64,000 nucleotides of DNA from Timema cristinae. Taxonomy: Eukaryota; Arthropoda; Insecta; Phasmatodea; Timematidae. Positions 46,830-59,454 of this stretch are shown here, one piece after another. The stretch is taken from contig JBCFYV010000012.1 of the NCBI GenBank assembly GCA_039000515.1, positions 2,882,005-2,946,004 of the forward strand, in the 5' to 3' direction. Numbering within the stretch: position 1 is the stretch's first letter; each line of letters starts with the position of its first letter. The notes beneath the pieces are model-generated. The model saw nothing but the letters and a program-made list of their open reading frames with translations, did not search any database and was not told the origin of the DNA. A program made the position numbers and the translations under genes.

Positions 46830-47520
46830 GTCATGTGGTCTAAGGCGTCAAGTTAAAAAAATACTTGATGTTGATGTCATGGTTTGAATTTCAACCATGT
46901 GCACTGTGGGAGTGGTTTTCCACATGCGGCTTATCATTGCGTTTCCCCCATCCACTCTGAGCGAATACGAGTGCACACTTTTTAAACTATTTCCACAGTC
47001 TCAAACGCTTGGATTAAACCTTTAATATCCTTTGTGTTAAAACGTACTGATGAATATTCAAGTTTTATTTTGAACCATGTGTTACTACCCGTCCGGCGTA
47101 TAGTTACACGAATGAGGGAGGGATAGGTAAAGCAGAATTTAGAAGGAATATATTTGTATTATTATGGAAGAAGGGTAGAAAACAATTTGTTAAAAAAAAC
47201 ACTCAAAAACCCCATCGGAATTTGAACAGCAACCTCTCAAACACCAGAAAACATGATCTGGATTGTTGGTCCACATGCCCACTACCCGTTTGTGCTATAC
47301 GCATATGTAGGCATGCCAGGTAGACCACTCTAATGTGGTAGGGATGAGCTAGGTTGAATGTAGAGGAAGTGTACCCACATTTGCGTGGATGAAGAGTGAT
47401 AAACCATTTAGGGAAAAAACCTTCAGCACATCCAACCGGGATCCAAACCCCGATGTCCTCATCATAAGAAGTCTAGAATATTGTGGAAATGACGGCTTAA
47501 CCCATGCGACCACCAAATAA
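46830..47520. repeat. SINE-like fragments in both orientations
   Basis: A plus-strand diverged head and body lies at about 46830-46990. The tail motif TTACTACCCGTCCGGCG lies near 47083, and a minus-strand copy at about 47270-47520 (CCCACTACCCGTTTGTG, GAGGAAGTGTACCCACATTTG, CGGGATCCAAACCCCG). Confidence 0.6.
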
Positions 47521-47599
47521 ATTTTGGATAATACTTAACATATTTTATGGATTATATAGGTTTATAAAAATTCGCAGTTTATTATGCAAAAACAACTAC

Positions 47600-47850
47600 A
47601 AGAAACACGTTTCACTCGAGAGAATTATTTAATATTATAAGAAGTAATGATGGCAAATTGTTAATAACTTCACGCAATGGTCTAATAATAAGGGTATTTA
47701 ATGATGTTCCTAAGCAATCGGTGTCGACCAAAAGCTGCTCTTCTTGCAAGATCAGCTGACCTTGGGCCATCTCTCTGACCCTAAGATGCTGCCTAGCATA
47801 AATAATACCAGTATTTAATAACAAGACTGAGGTCATAGTTCAACTTACTG
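47600..47850 (-). other. Short unrecognised coding-like stretch
   Basis: Minus-strand frames give arginine-rich, coding-like text such as DLARRAAFGRHRLLRN around 47750-47700. It might be a further fragment of the LINE at 48480-48850. I do not recognise it with confidence. Confidence 0.2.
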
Positions 47851-48479
47851 ACAACGAAGTAACAGGTGTGAACGACACCTCTTCCACGTTTCTTTTTGCT
47901 GATGAGGCGTGCCATGCACTGTGAAATCTTGTTCCCATCACTTTGTTCGCATCACTTTTTATCGATCGACAAGAAAGTATATTTTAAAGCTAATGTCGAA
48001 AGAAAAGTCAGGCGTCTCCGAAGAATTTAATTTATTTGGTGTGAATGAATATATTTGATTTATATATTTACTATAAGTATATCGACGTTGCTTACAGAAA
48101 TAATAAAATTCGAACTTTCTAAAGATAAGTACTTTTTTTATACAAACTAATTATAAAGTTTTTACTTTGATGAGCACACAGTAATTTTCTATGACTTCAC
48201 AAATATTATGGTTCAAACTGTAAAAGGCAAGTATTGAAAATATACATGAATGATATACTTTTCACAAGTTAAATGGAGTTGCCTTGCTGGAAGAAACTAA
48301 ACTAAGACCTTAGGCCAAAATGTTTACCTATGATCTTTCAAGTATATACTTAATGAGTTAATAATATTAATTTCCCTCACTTCACCCTATTCCTATCCTG
48401 AGATAATTCTATCCAGTCCACTTCATTACAACCTACCCCTATCTTGAGCTAGTTCTATCCAGTCCAACTCAATACACCC

Positions 48480-48850
48480 TCTCTCTTTCAGTTCCATTCT
48501 AATGTGATCCCCCATCTAGGTCTAGGTCCTCCTCCCTCTGGTCTCCTATTATTAGGTTTACTAGTCAATACCTTTAATAGGATTCTAGATTTTATTCGCG
48601 CTGTATGTCCTGCCCACCACACCGTAATCTGACAGATTTGATTGCCCCTACAATGTCTGCTGATGAGTATAAAATATATAGTTCGTATTTATGTAACCTA
48701 CTCCACTCTCTATTAGGGCTATATTCATTACTCTTTGGAGCAAATATAATTCAAATCTTTTGTTTTTAAACACCCTAAATTTATTATCGCCGTGTGGAGT
48801 GAAATCCCATGTTTTACAGCCAGAAAGAACAAACGTTGAAACAACGGGCG
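48480..48850 (-). pseudogene. LINE reverse-transcriptase C-terminal fragment
   Basis: Minus-strand translation gives LSGCKTWDFTPHGDNKFRVF, then (after shifts) IVGAIKSVRLR, WWAGHTARIKSRILLKVL and RRPEGGGPRPRWGI. This order is the familiar tail of non-LTR retrotransposon polymerases: an LYGSETW-like block, a RLRWAGHVAR-like block, then GRPRxRW. It has stops and frameshifts, covers about 120 codons, and is a dead fragment. Confidence 0.75.
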
Positions 48851-49965
48851 AGATGTTAACAACTTACTAACCAAGTAATAACATGAATCTACCGTCTGAA
48901 TCATTTCCTAATTTACACTCTAATATTGAAATTACTGGCTAAAGTCTAAGAACCAATTTCTGCTTAAGTATTTCCCCGCTTGATAACAACCTTGTAGTCA
49001 TTGGATGTAAGTATGTCATATCAATTATAATATTAGCACTAGATTCTATATTTTTTTCAAGACAACGTTGATCGAAGATCTTCTGCTCCAAAGTAGTTAT
49101 AGCCTATTACTCTCATTATCCTGGTCCATCTTAACAAATTAACTTATATCTACACAACAATATGATTATAGTTTAAAAAAAGTTTATCTCTTAGCATTAG
49201 CAGACCATTAAATACCCTCAGAAAACAGCTTAGTCCTTATTTGCTGGCCTGAAAATACTTTTGACTTTACGTTTCCAACATAACGATGTATGTAAAGTCA
49301 AAATTTTACGATTTTGAGGTTAAAGTCACAATTGCGTCTGCCAATATTGCTTGTAATACTTTAGATTCTTAAAGTCACACATTCAAGTAAAAACGTAATG
49401 TTTCTGGGCACAAGTTGTTCAATCATTTAACCACACGTTGAGGGAGCATTAACGAGAACGTGGAGGATGGCATTCTGGTAGAGTGTAGCACAGGGTTGAG
49501 GAACGTCTGTTCCTACTTTTTAAATATGTTTGGTAAGTAATAATTGTAAATCAGAATTTCTTTATTTATTTTTTCTATCAAGAAGAGAGCAGATGACCTT
49601 CCATTGTTTATTAGGAGGAGACTTGCTCGTCAGGTCACTTATACCTCTTTACATTCGATCAAAGCAATACATTTCAAACCACTGGTCATTGATAAAGTAA
49701 ATGACTAAATTTACAAGACAAACAAACGTAATTCGAAATAATTAGTAATTCTGTGATCTGTAGCAATCCATTCCTCTATGTTCTTATTGGTAATAAAGTC
49801 TTAACTTTTCTCTTTGGATTCCAGTTGAAATATTTCTAATAATTTTTCTTTGGATTTATCCTTGGAGATCAAACTATAAATAAGATAAATGAAAAACAAA
49901 TTCAAGAGTACATTATATTCGTAGAGAATAACCGTTGTTCACGCGCTTCAAGCAGTCAGTTCTCA

Positions 49966-49966
49966 A

Positions 49967-50031
<65 letters not shown>
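49966..50031. repeat. (TA)n microsatellite
   Basis: It is an alternating TA run with one TG interruption near 50003. It produces the Ile/Tyr repeat frame on the minus strand. Confidence 0.95.
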
Positions 50032-50035
<4 letters not shown>

Positions 50036-50278
50036 TACCAATAAATAGCAGAAAAAATAGGTTTGATCCCTGATAGCTTGTGAACTGTAATGATATAAAT
50101 GAATCACCAATGTATAGCTTATAGTTATTCACATGTTCAAATAGTCAAATGGAATTTGTATTAACTTGTGGCCAAAACACGGACACATTAGGAGCACACA
50201 CTATTTTGTATGCACACCATAAAAGTACTGATTACACGCATTAAAAAATATAATGTTTTTGCCTTTCTATGTTTACAG

Positions 50279-50382
50279 ATTTTGGCCCTGCAAAGTCGGA
50301 TGTTAAACCATTGAGGGTGCCATGACGCCATTGGTGACGTTCCTTTTCCTCTGCGCATGCGCAGTTATGCTGTCCGCGCAAG
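50279..50382 (+). CDS. Candidate host exon encoding a signal peptide
   Basis: A pyrimidine-rich tract ending in TTTACAG (acceptor at 50278) precedes the exon. The ATG at 50322 opens MTPLVTFLFLCACAVMLSAQ, which has a hydrophobic core and a small-residue cleavage region, as in a secretory signal peptide. After 20 codons plus one base comes a donor, CAAG|GTAATT (50383), giving a phase-1 intron. Phase-1 introns just after a signal peptide are common in animal secreted proteins. The exon is GC-richer than its surroundings. A phase-compatible exon lies at 58978. No homology is recognised. Confidence 0.45.
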
Positions 50383-51541
50383 GTAATTATTCAAACAGGG
50401 AGGTTCTATTAGGTTATGTCAAAGGACCAGCCTAGTGTTGCCAACTGTAAGACACGAATATTGCTTGTATTATAATTTTACCGACTGTACCGTTTTTAAC
50501 CCTGAAAGGTAGCAAGATTATCTTGCATTATTTCACTATGGTAGTCTTATAGCTTATACGATAGACTCATTGTGTAATCCTTTCAGGAAATAAAGGAGTT
50601 TTCAATAGAAAGATCCAATGTTGGGATACTATACTAAAGAAAAATATCCTGGATATAAAATAACAATACAATTATTAATGTGTAATAAAAATAGGTCAAT
50701 AGTTGGTCAATTTTGTCGAATGTTAATGCTTTAGAATCTAAATATTAGATGATGATTAATTCTCCCTCCGCCCCCCCCCCCTCAACCACACCCTTGCCAA
50801 CCCAAGAGACTTTGGTTTGGTTTCTTATAGGGTCTAAATTAATTGTTACGTCGTGCGAATGACTTAGATTTTTTTTTTTTCAATTTCTTATGATACTTGA
50901 CCTGGCATCTTGTACTGTAAACCGAGTCCTTTCATTCTACTACTATTCTTTATCTATATCTGTTATTTCTTTTATAACTTTATGTTGATAATCTGGATTA
51001 GATCCTATACTGCTTAGTATAATATCTTGTTTCCTATTTTGAGTTTGTTCTACAACTTTACTACCCCATTAAGTTCCATTATTTGTCTATTTGGACTCTA
51101 ATATCTCACTTTCTAATATATCCTAATCCAAGATAAAATTAACTATCCTATTCTGACCTAACCTAAAAACCATATGCATGTTACTGTGGATTGTTTGTGG
51201 CACGTGTGGGGAGATTGTTGTGCTGTCCCTACTAAAGATGATCTGCATGTCTGCTCATCTCCTCTCCTTGTCATAAACTCATTGTTTACGTATTTATAAT
51301 ATTGAGGGCCCACGTGCTAATATCATCACTTGTATTATAAGCACCCATGTACTGTACAATCGCTTTAGATAAGAGATTTGGCAGCCCTGGCTGCTTGGAA
51401 ACCTGACATACAACAGGAGGTACAAGTTTCGGTGCTAAGTTCTCTTGTACGTACAGTTCTTGCGCGGGAACTTTCCTTGGTATTGAGTCTACCTCCTCCA
51501 TTGGTCCGTGTGGTCCTTGATGCATGTATAGTCCACAGGAT

Positions 51542-51604
<63 letters not shown>
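51542..51604. repeat. (CA)n microsatellite
   Basis: It is a pure CA run of about 30 units. The open frames crossing it on both strands are artefacts. Confidence 0.97.
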
Positions 51605-51606
<2 letters not shown>

Positions 51607-51911
51607 GTACTTAATCACGTGATATTGTATCAACTGACGAGAAAGTATAATATCTGTCCAATCATTATCATCAAAATAAAACAATCATTTTCGTTTGCTT
51701 TCTCCCTAATCCAGCCAATTACCCGTTGTTCAGACGGGATATGTTTTATAATCTAGGAACCTTTTAGAATTGGTCCAATGAAAATATAGTCAAACGATGA
51801 GCAAAGGGCTAATGCGTAGGTTTTTTAGCCACCACTTTGAAACAAAACCGACTGATCAAAGGGGTTGGACATTTTAATTAGGATTAAAGTAATGAAAACC
51901 TTTATTTTTAA

Positions 51912-52190
51912 ACGGCGACCTGGTGGTCTAGGGGCAAGGTGTCAGACTTCTGTGCTGGCGGCCGGGGTTCAATCCTCGGTCCCGGCACAGATTTATCTGA
52001 TTACCAAACCCTTCCTTCACCTCTGAACAGACATCTTGTGAATGTGGGGAATGCCAGGCCTCCACCGTGGTTCGGATTCCATGTTAAACTGTAGGTCCTC
52101 CATTTCATCTCGCAATCACCCTCTCATTACACATTAGCGTAAGTGCGTATAACCCGAACGGGTAGTAATACGTGGTGCTAATAACCATAA
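51912..52190 (+). repeat. SINE family B, full-length copy
   Basis: The tRNA-like head is GGCGACCTGGTGGTCTAGGG through box B GGGGTTCAATCC. The body has GACATCTTGTGAATGTGGGG and AAACTGTAGGTCCTCC. The tail is GCGTATAACCCGAACGGGTA. It shares its 3' tail with family A despite a different head and body. Confidence 0.9.
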
Positions 52191-52192
52191 TA

Positions 52193-52248
52193 ATAATTTT
52201 AATAATAATAATAATAATAATAATTATTATTATTATTATTATTATTAT
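52193..52248. repeat. (AAT)n(ATT)n palindromic microsatellite
   Basis: The AAT-repeat tail of the preceding SINE switches to ATT near 52223, making a self-complementary block. Confidence 0.9.
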
Positions 52249-52603
52249 TTTGTTTGTGTTACTGGTTTTCCATAACATTAAAATCTTTACACTCTAGGTA
52301 GGATAGTTAGGATGGGTATACAAGGCGTGGTGTGAACATATAATAAATAAATGGTACTACACAATCGCACAAACTGTCTCATATTGTGTGTATTATAGCT
52401 TCGAAGGAGATTTTCAAAAAGAGGTTTCTAGTAAACTACCCTTAAATCAGTTTTACTCATAAAAACAAACACGTCATCTTGTTAATCACACATCACTCTC
52501 GCTATATATATACATTTTAAGCCAAATTGTTCTAATATATTTTACAAAACTCAAATTTTCAAAAATAAATTATTTGTAAGCTATCCTAAAATTATGTGTT
52601 ATT

Positions 52604-52604
52604 T

Positions 52605-52667
<63 letters not shown>

Positions 52668-52668
52668 T
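52604..52668. repeat. (AAT)n microsatellite
   Basis: It is a clean AAT run ending exactly where the right copy of the long direct repeat begins. Confidence 0.95.
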
Positions 52669-52671
52669 AAT

Positions 52672-55600
52672 TAAAACAGTGCCCATGGGGAACAAAAAAC
52701 CACCACCCTATAAAGTACAAAACTCCAAACAAATAAATGAAATAGCTAAGTGTTAGAATTTAAATTGTATCTATATCGAATATGAAACAGGTATTTAGAT
52801 TAGCTAACAATGTATACATCTTCACTCCTAATAGTTTAATAATAGTAATAATAAACACATATTTTCTCATTTATTACTGTTCATTAAAAATATTTATAGT
52901 TTATTTAATGAAACGTAGTAACTAAAACTATTAAGTTCGTAAGAAAATGTTTTCATAAATCACAACACTAATAAATGTTTTAAAGATATATTTTATCGAA
53001 CAATTATTCAATATATCTGAATCGTTGGGTGCGCGAGGTAAGTTTCAGGATCATGTTTGGTTTGCTCGTAGCTGGAAGTTCTGGGTTCAAATCTCAGCCA
53101 CGTGGACCGAGGGCTGTTCTTCCCTAAGTGTTTATCAACACTTCCTTCACGCACATGCGGATACGCTTACTTTAATATATATTTTCCTTAGCTCTACTCC
53201 GTTATTATAATTAAAATATGTATAACAGATGGATAGTAGCAGGGCCGTATTAATGATAATAATTTGTTTGGTATTAAACGTATTAATTTGATTATTTGAA
53301 TTTTTATTGCATGTGTAGTTTTATTTATTTGTTGTATTTAACGTGCGCTTTCTGAACCAAATGAATATATAAGCACACGAGAATTTTTATGAGTGAGAAC
53401 AAAAGGGCCTAACAATTTTGCCGGGAAAGGTATTTTCACAAACCTTACATGGTTATCTTACATACCACAATCAACATGGGACCAATGGCTTTACTTTCCC
53501 TCTAAAAGAATTTATGCTATGAATTGTTATCACTCGAAAGAAATCCTTTGACCCCGGCGAGGTTTTAACCCACGAACACCGGGCCTTGAGGCGAGCACTT
53601 TATTCCAAGACCAGTGAAGTCGACCAAACTGCTAGCATAAAGATAGCGCAACAAACACAAAACCAAATATTGTTCGAGAAAAGGAATAAAAATCTCAACT
53701 AAAATCATGTATGGCTGCACTAGTGAGCACGTAAACTAAATGCAAGTCTCATTTAGTCTTGCCTACTGGCAACGGGGAGATCGGGGTTCAATTCGCAGCC
53801 GGTCATTCTCGAAATATTTTCTCTAAATGTTATTCTTTTATTTCTATATGCAATATTTCCCCTATATTTTTACCTTCATCACCCCTACCCTATTAACGGG
53901 AGTAAATTTGTATAGTCCGAACGGTTAGTAAGGCAATGAGCTAAAAACTAAAGTCGAAGAACTTCGAGCAGGACCTTATCTAGGGTTCTGTGCTCATTAT
54001 AGGAGCCGGGGAAAACCTTACTAAAATGCCAAATAGCTATTTGTGCTAACTTTTATGCATTTTTTTAATCTGCATTTTGTTTTTCTCATTAAAAAACCTT
54101 ACACGAATCAACAAATTGAGGAGCTTTGAGCGTAAAATCACCACTCCACTTTTGATTAGAAAAGATGTCAAATATATAATGTCAATAGATATATTGTATT
54201 TGTTTATTTCTAAGAGAATTTTAAATATTTTATTCCTATAAACTCATTAGGTAAATAAAAATATTTATGGTTATTTAAAAAATTAAACTAAAGATTAGGG
54301 CCGATGTTAAAGGGTGTTAAATTAGTGAAGAACATTTTTTTAAACAATGGCTGTTACCATAAGCTACAGAATTTTTTTAAATAGTATATTGACTTAGTGT
54401 TAACATTTATGACTAATTCCCTTTTTAATTTATTGTTTTACAAACTTGTGTGCATTTTATGTATTTGAAATATCAATTTCATGTTGACAACTACAAATAT
54501 GTTTTATGTTACATACTGTTTTTGGTTTGACAAATGCTGTGCATTTTTATTAATTTATTTAAAAAAAATATTATTTAAGCAAATTTTTTTTTTTGTCACT
54601 ACATGAACGTCATTGTTCAACGCTCGATTTATTTATCTGACCATAAAATAATAACTGTCCAGATAGCTAGACATTCTTTTGTGACTAAATGTTATATTGT
54701 GTTTACTGGGGAGGGGGCTAGAGAAGAGACTTATTTAAAATAATGGTTTAGGGTGAAATCATCACACTTTTATAATTTACTAGCAGGCTGATCCATTCTT
54801 TGCACTATATCAAACTATTCAAATTAGGACGTCCAACATCCGGCTGCTAGCATTTATATAATACCTCCTTCCACAATACCAAGCTAACTATGGCAATAAT
54901 AATTTAAATTTTACGCTCAGCGTTCACTCATAAATTTTAAATTTTAACACTTCTTATTTTATGGAGTAGTCCTTCTACCATTTCCCCAAATTTCAATTTT
55001 CTACCAAAGTTAAAACGTCTTTCTTATTTTGACTTCCCCCTCCAAATCCTGGAGCCCTATTTTGAAATTCCTCATTTTGTAAATTTTCCTTGTTAAATGA
55101 GGTGGTCCTTCTAAAGATCTTCAAAATTTCAATTTTTCATCCTATCTCGAGGGGGCTTGGATTTTTCTGAACACACACCTAAACTCACTTTTGTTTTTTA
55201 TAAATTACTAGCATGAAGTACAGCTTTGCTCGGAAGAATAGTTTAGGGTAGCTAAAAAAATTAAAAAGGGTAAAAAATTAACTCAAATTAATTTTTAAGG
55301 GTTATGTAATAAGTTAAAAATAAGGTTTAAGTATGTAAAAGGGGTATTAAGGGAAAAGTATAGGACAGACAGACGGACAGACAGATGGCAATGCGGAAAT
55401 TATGTTTTTGGTATCAGGGGTCATGAAACGTTGAGATTTATCGAAATTTCGAGTTAGATTTTTTTGACAATCACAATACTAGTAGATATAGATCGTTCCT
55501 TGTATATATTTTTCTTATTTTTAAACAGTAAATAAGGTAGTTTTAATTCAATATTTATCTGGCTTTGGCCTTGCATACAATATATAGAATCTAGTATGAA

Positions 55601-57392
55601 TTTGCTTTTTTTCATTAGGAAACTCAGGGGTTATTTTAATTTGTAGAGAATTTATCTCTTTTGAAATATAAATTGTAAACCTGGTTTTAAAAGGTATCTT
55701 ATGCACTCGACACATCTTTAATGCTTTTTATTTTAACAATCATATAATTAATGTATTTATTAAACTAGTATTGAGTCTTGGGGGAGACCAATTCCCAGTT
55801 TTCCAGTATTCAAAATATAATAATTTTATGTTTTTTTTAAGTGGGTATTTTTAATAAAAACCCATGTGGTTTTTTTTTGTGCTGGATAGAATTGTAAAAA
55901 CCCTGTCTTAGCTAACTCTACTTGCTTTAATTATATGCAATTGTAACAAAGAGCTATTGCATCCATATTATTTACCTTTACATTTTTATCTTTATTGTTA
56001 ACTTATATTGTTGACGTGACTCTATATGAAATTTATTTAATTTTATTATAAAACCACTTTTTCAATTACATTTTTACATACCGTTGTTTGATACTTGTAA
56101 ACAATAGGAAACCCCAAAAACAACATTACTCAATCATTTAAGGAAATCTTATATTGTTATATTTCATTTCAACATTAGTTAATCACTAATTTCTAATACT
56201 TAATTTAAGTAATTTTAACGATTAGACACTTTACAAAGATTTTTGTTTATTAATAAATAAAGAAATGTTTAGTTTGTCATTGGTTTTATTTATAGTTCTT
56301 TCCTTAACGCTAAATGACTGGACTTTGTAAATACAATGGGAATTAAACACACATGGAAATGTATTAACTTTTCACAATTTTTTGTCAAATACAGTATTGT
56401 AAAATTTTACTTAATATAATTTATATTTTTATTGTCTTTTGGTTGAGTATACTATAATTTTGATCGTAAGAAGAGTAAATGACTGTCACAAACGTTAGTA
56501 AAACTACATTGATTTATTCATATCTCAAGTAATGTGATTTACATAGTTACCTTTCTATATATATTATAAATAGGCCTACCTTTAAAATATTTAAGTAAAA
56601 TTCCATCTACGTTGACCACCATTTTTTGTTATGTATTTATTTGTATTTTCTAAACCCGTTCTTCCTATAAGAATTAGAGTATACCTGGCCAAACGCATTG
56701 GGGGATGGTTTTCACCTTTATAGTTATCACATTTCTTTTTTTTACATCCTTGTCAGAAGAATGTTTATGCATTTCCTATAAACAATCCTTCTTAATTTTA
56801 AATTATTATAAGCAAAATCCTTGTATATAATATTTATGTAAAAATAAATTGTTTTTATCCAGAGTAGTTTTAATTTGGTCTATTATGAATTATTATTAAA
56901 ACAATTTAAAAGATTTGCCCACATTTTAATTTATTGGACCTTTTATTTTAACTATTAACTTTCAATTAGAATTATTTATTGTATTAATTAATGAATAATA
57001 TCAAGGTTTTAGGCCTACACCTTAATTAGAAATACAAATCTAATATTCTATTATTGATAAATAATAATATACTATATTATACATGTGTACACAATGAAAT
57101 AATGTTGAATGAAAACTACTACAGCTATGTATAATTTTGAGATAGAACCCAAACCCGGCCTTCCAAACATTAGCCGAGAAAAAAAGAAGAAACCGACCGT
57201 CTACTTTCTTTGTGTCGGAATCTTATTTTTGGAAAGAATGTATACCTGACACTCAGTCAACCGTACAGGCGACGAGATGTCTAGCTGTACACAAGAGAGT
57301 TAACAGAGGGGGAAATGGAATTAAAGTTCTCTACAAGCACGAAGCGTAGCGGATTTGAAACAAAATAGATGGTAAGGGGGTTCCCTCTTAAC
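52672..57392. repeat. Long direct repeat, right (clean) copy
   Basis: This is the cleaner counterpart of 1163-7185. It contains embedded tRNA-derived SINEs at about 53030-53250 (GTTCAAATCTCAGCC, CACGCACATGCGGATACG) and about 53765-53945 (GGGGTTCAATTCGC, CCGAACGGTTAGTAAGGC). A minus-strand tRNA-like piece lies near 53555-53625. A GACAGACAGACGG run lies near 55366. Compared with the left copy, about 1.3 kb is missing at 55795-55815. No significant coding frame is seen. Confidence 0.85.
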
Positions 57393-57475
57393 GTGAAATC
57401 CGAACCACGGTGAAGGCCTGGCATTCCCCACATTCATAAGTTGTGATTAATACACGTCTTGTCAGAGGTGAAGGA
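57393..57475 (-). repeat. SINE family B fragment
   Basis: It contains CTTAACGTGAAATCCGAACC, ACGGTGAAGGCCTGGC, ATTCCCCACATTCATAAG and CTTGTCAGAGGTGAAGG. This is the reverse complement of the family B body. Confidence 0.8.
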
Positions 57476-57479
57476 ATGT

Positions 57480-58500
57480 AAAAATAAAAATGTATTCTTA
57501 TTTATCTTGAAAAACTATTCACATATTCCCATTTTGAATTCACATTTCAAGGTTAATTTAGAAAACATTCAAATTTTTAATAACTTGTTGTAAGTAAACT
57601 ACCCTTAAATTAATTTATTTTAGATCAATATAGATACATTATTATTTATATGTAAAATAGTCTCCCGATACCAATTTCTAACCAAATCACTTAAGAATTT
57701 TTTTAAACATTCAAATAAAAAAAAACAGGCATTAGTAAATTACTCATAATCAAGTTCCCCCCCCCCCCACCCCCACCCAAAAAAAAAACAAGTATGCACA
57801 GCTTTATTTTTCATGTTCATGTTAGACACACCCCAGATATACATTTTAAGCAAATTCATTAAAGCCATTTTCAAAATTAATTCTGATTTTCGAAAATTAC
57901 CCGTGAGTAAAATTCTTCTAGTCAAATTTTTACCCAAAACAAAGTATACAGGGTTATTTTTCATACCAAACACTCCAGAGATATCAATTTGGAACCAAAT
58001 TGATAGTGTTATTTTAAACATATTTCTATTTTTTGAAAAATCATTCATCAGTGGACTAACTATAAATGAGTTTTTACCTCCAAAACAAGTAAACTGTAAT
58101 ATTTTTATGTCAAACAGTATCAAGATACCCATTTGAAACTAAATCGTTAGTGAAATTTGGAAATTATTTCAAGTTTAAACAAATCAGTCATCAGTAAGCT
58201 ACCCTTCAACAAATTTTTGCTCAAAAGTTGCAATTGTATAGTGAGTGAGTGATATTTGTAATGTCAAACAATTCTTAGATATGCATTTTAAACAAAATCA
58301 TTGGAGACATTTTCGAAAAATTTTGAACTGAATAAAAATTATCTATCAGTAAAATATCCTTAATTGAGGGGGTAGGGTAAATAAAGCTTTGTGATATAAG
58401 CCTTATAATATCTAAATATCATATTTGAACAAAACCCACCAAACCGTTTTGGATCCGTGGCCAGGGATAGACAGACAGAGAGAATTGTAAAATCTAGTTT
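57480..58500. repeat. Region of diverged internal repeats
   Basis: Blocks recur every 120-150 bases with heavy divergence: a gap-rich AAC...ATTCA, (A/C)AGTAAACTACCCTT, TTTTTCAT..(C/A)AAACA and AGATAT(A/G)CATTTTAA. It ends with GATCCGTGGCCAGGG, then GACAGACAGAGAG. It is probably an old non-autonomous element. The overlapping frames at 57740-58136 are artefacts. Confidence 0.5.
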
Positions 58501-58619
58501 TTTGGGTTCGTGTTCATATAAGTAAAAGTTTGTCATAATCTCGAGATAGATTTTTATCGCTCACAATATTTTCTCTTGAAATGAGAAAGTAAAAAGGTAG
58601 AATTTAGGGGAACTATATC

Positions 58620-58760
58620 CGCATTTTCGTTTAAAGCGAGTGGTAAATATTTTAGGAATAAACACCCTCAGTGCACCTTGTCGGGATTTTAGTTTTGACT
58701 TTCCCGCTAGCGGTAAAACAGACCAGGTGAGCTTGACGGTTAGTCTGTGTACCTACCGAT
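58620..58760 (-). repeat. SINE family A-like fragment
   Basis: It contains TATCCGCATTTTCGTTTAAA, TTTTAGGAATAAACACCCTC and AGTGCACCTTGTCGGG. This is the reverse-complement body and head of family A, diverged. Confidence 0.5.
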
Positions 58761-58977
58761 TCAAGTGTCTAGTCTCATCATTATCATGCACCTCACGCCT
58801 TCTTTGTGCTCAGCTGGTGACAGATTTACTACTTCAATACCTATTCTTTACTTCCTTGTTTCGTCCACCCTGTATAAACCCTCCAGACAAGACAAGACTG
58901 TTTGGTAATTAGCAGGCTCGATGCAAATGACGCTCAGGTTGGCAAGCGACCAGAAAGAGGTGAGGTTTTGTTTCCAG

Positions 58978-59102
58978 CCACTAAACAAATACCGCAGCTT
59001 GTTGACAATCACTACTTGTGCCACCTCCTTGGTACAACTTATGGGAGCCGCTATAACTCACCGTGCAAATATTCATCTTGTGATAAAGTGGTCCCTCGTT
59101 AA
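58978..59102 (+). CDS. Candidate last exon of a small secreted protein
   Basis: A good acceptor TTTTGTTTCCAG (ending 58977) precedes 125 bases that are open, in the phase left by the 50279 exon, to TAA 59100-59102. The sequence encodes about 40 residues with three cysteines (YLCHLL, SPCKYSSC). A second possible acceptor, ACCGCAG, ends at 58998, and another acceptor ends near 58812. It is more GC-rich than its surroundings. The link to the signal-peptide exon rests on phase and strand only, across about 8.6 kb. Confidence 0.2.
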
Positions 59103-59339
59103 CACGGGTTGATATTTTAATTATTCTTTTGATGGAGAGGTGAATAACGAACACTTTCTGTGATGTATTCAAATCGGTTTTGGTTTCTGAAATTATAAGT
59201 TTAAAGATTACTCATAAAGAAGAGTGAGGGAGATAAAACCGACTAACACACTATAAACAGTGGTGTAACCTTCTACGTCTGGGGAAAACTGGACCAAATA
59301 TCTAGTTCATGTAGTTTCATTTGCGGGGGGTTGGGGGAA

Positions 59340-59450
59340 AGTCAGTGCTCAAATCCTACCCGGGTGTACTGAGGATTAGTTTTTCCCTTTAAATTGTTTC
59401 TCAGCCCTCCCTCCACGCAAATGCGGGTACATTCACTCTAAGCTTTAGCT
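59340..59450 (+). repeat. SINE family A-like fragment
   Basis: It contains TCAAATCCTACCCGGGTG, TTTTTCCCTTTAAATTG and CTCCACGCAAATGCGGG, the body of family A with the head and tail lost. Confidence 0.65.
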
Positions 59451-59454
59451 ACTT

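Noticed and set aside
51286..51684. Protein with Cys-Val or Thr-His repeats
   Set aside because: It is a (CA)n microsatellite read through in frame, with no domain on either side.
57740..58136. Two overlapping frames of 107 and 130 codons on opposite strands
   Set aside because: They lie in a diverged repeat region. One includes a G/C homopolymer-encoded tail. No domain is recognised.
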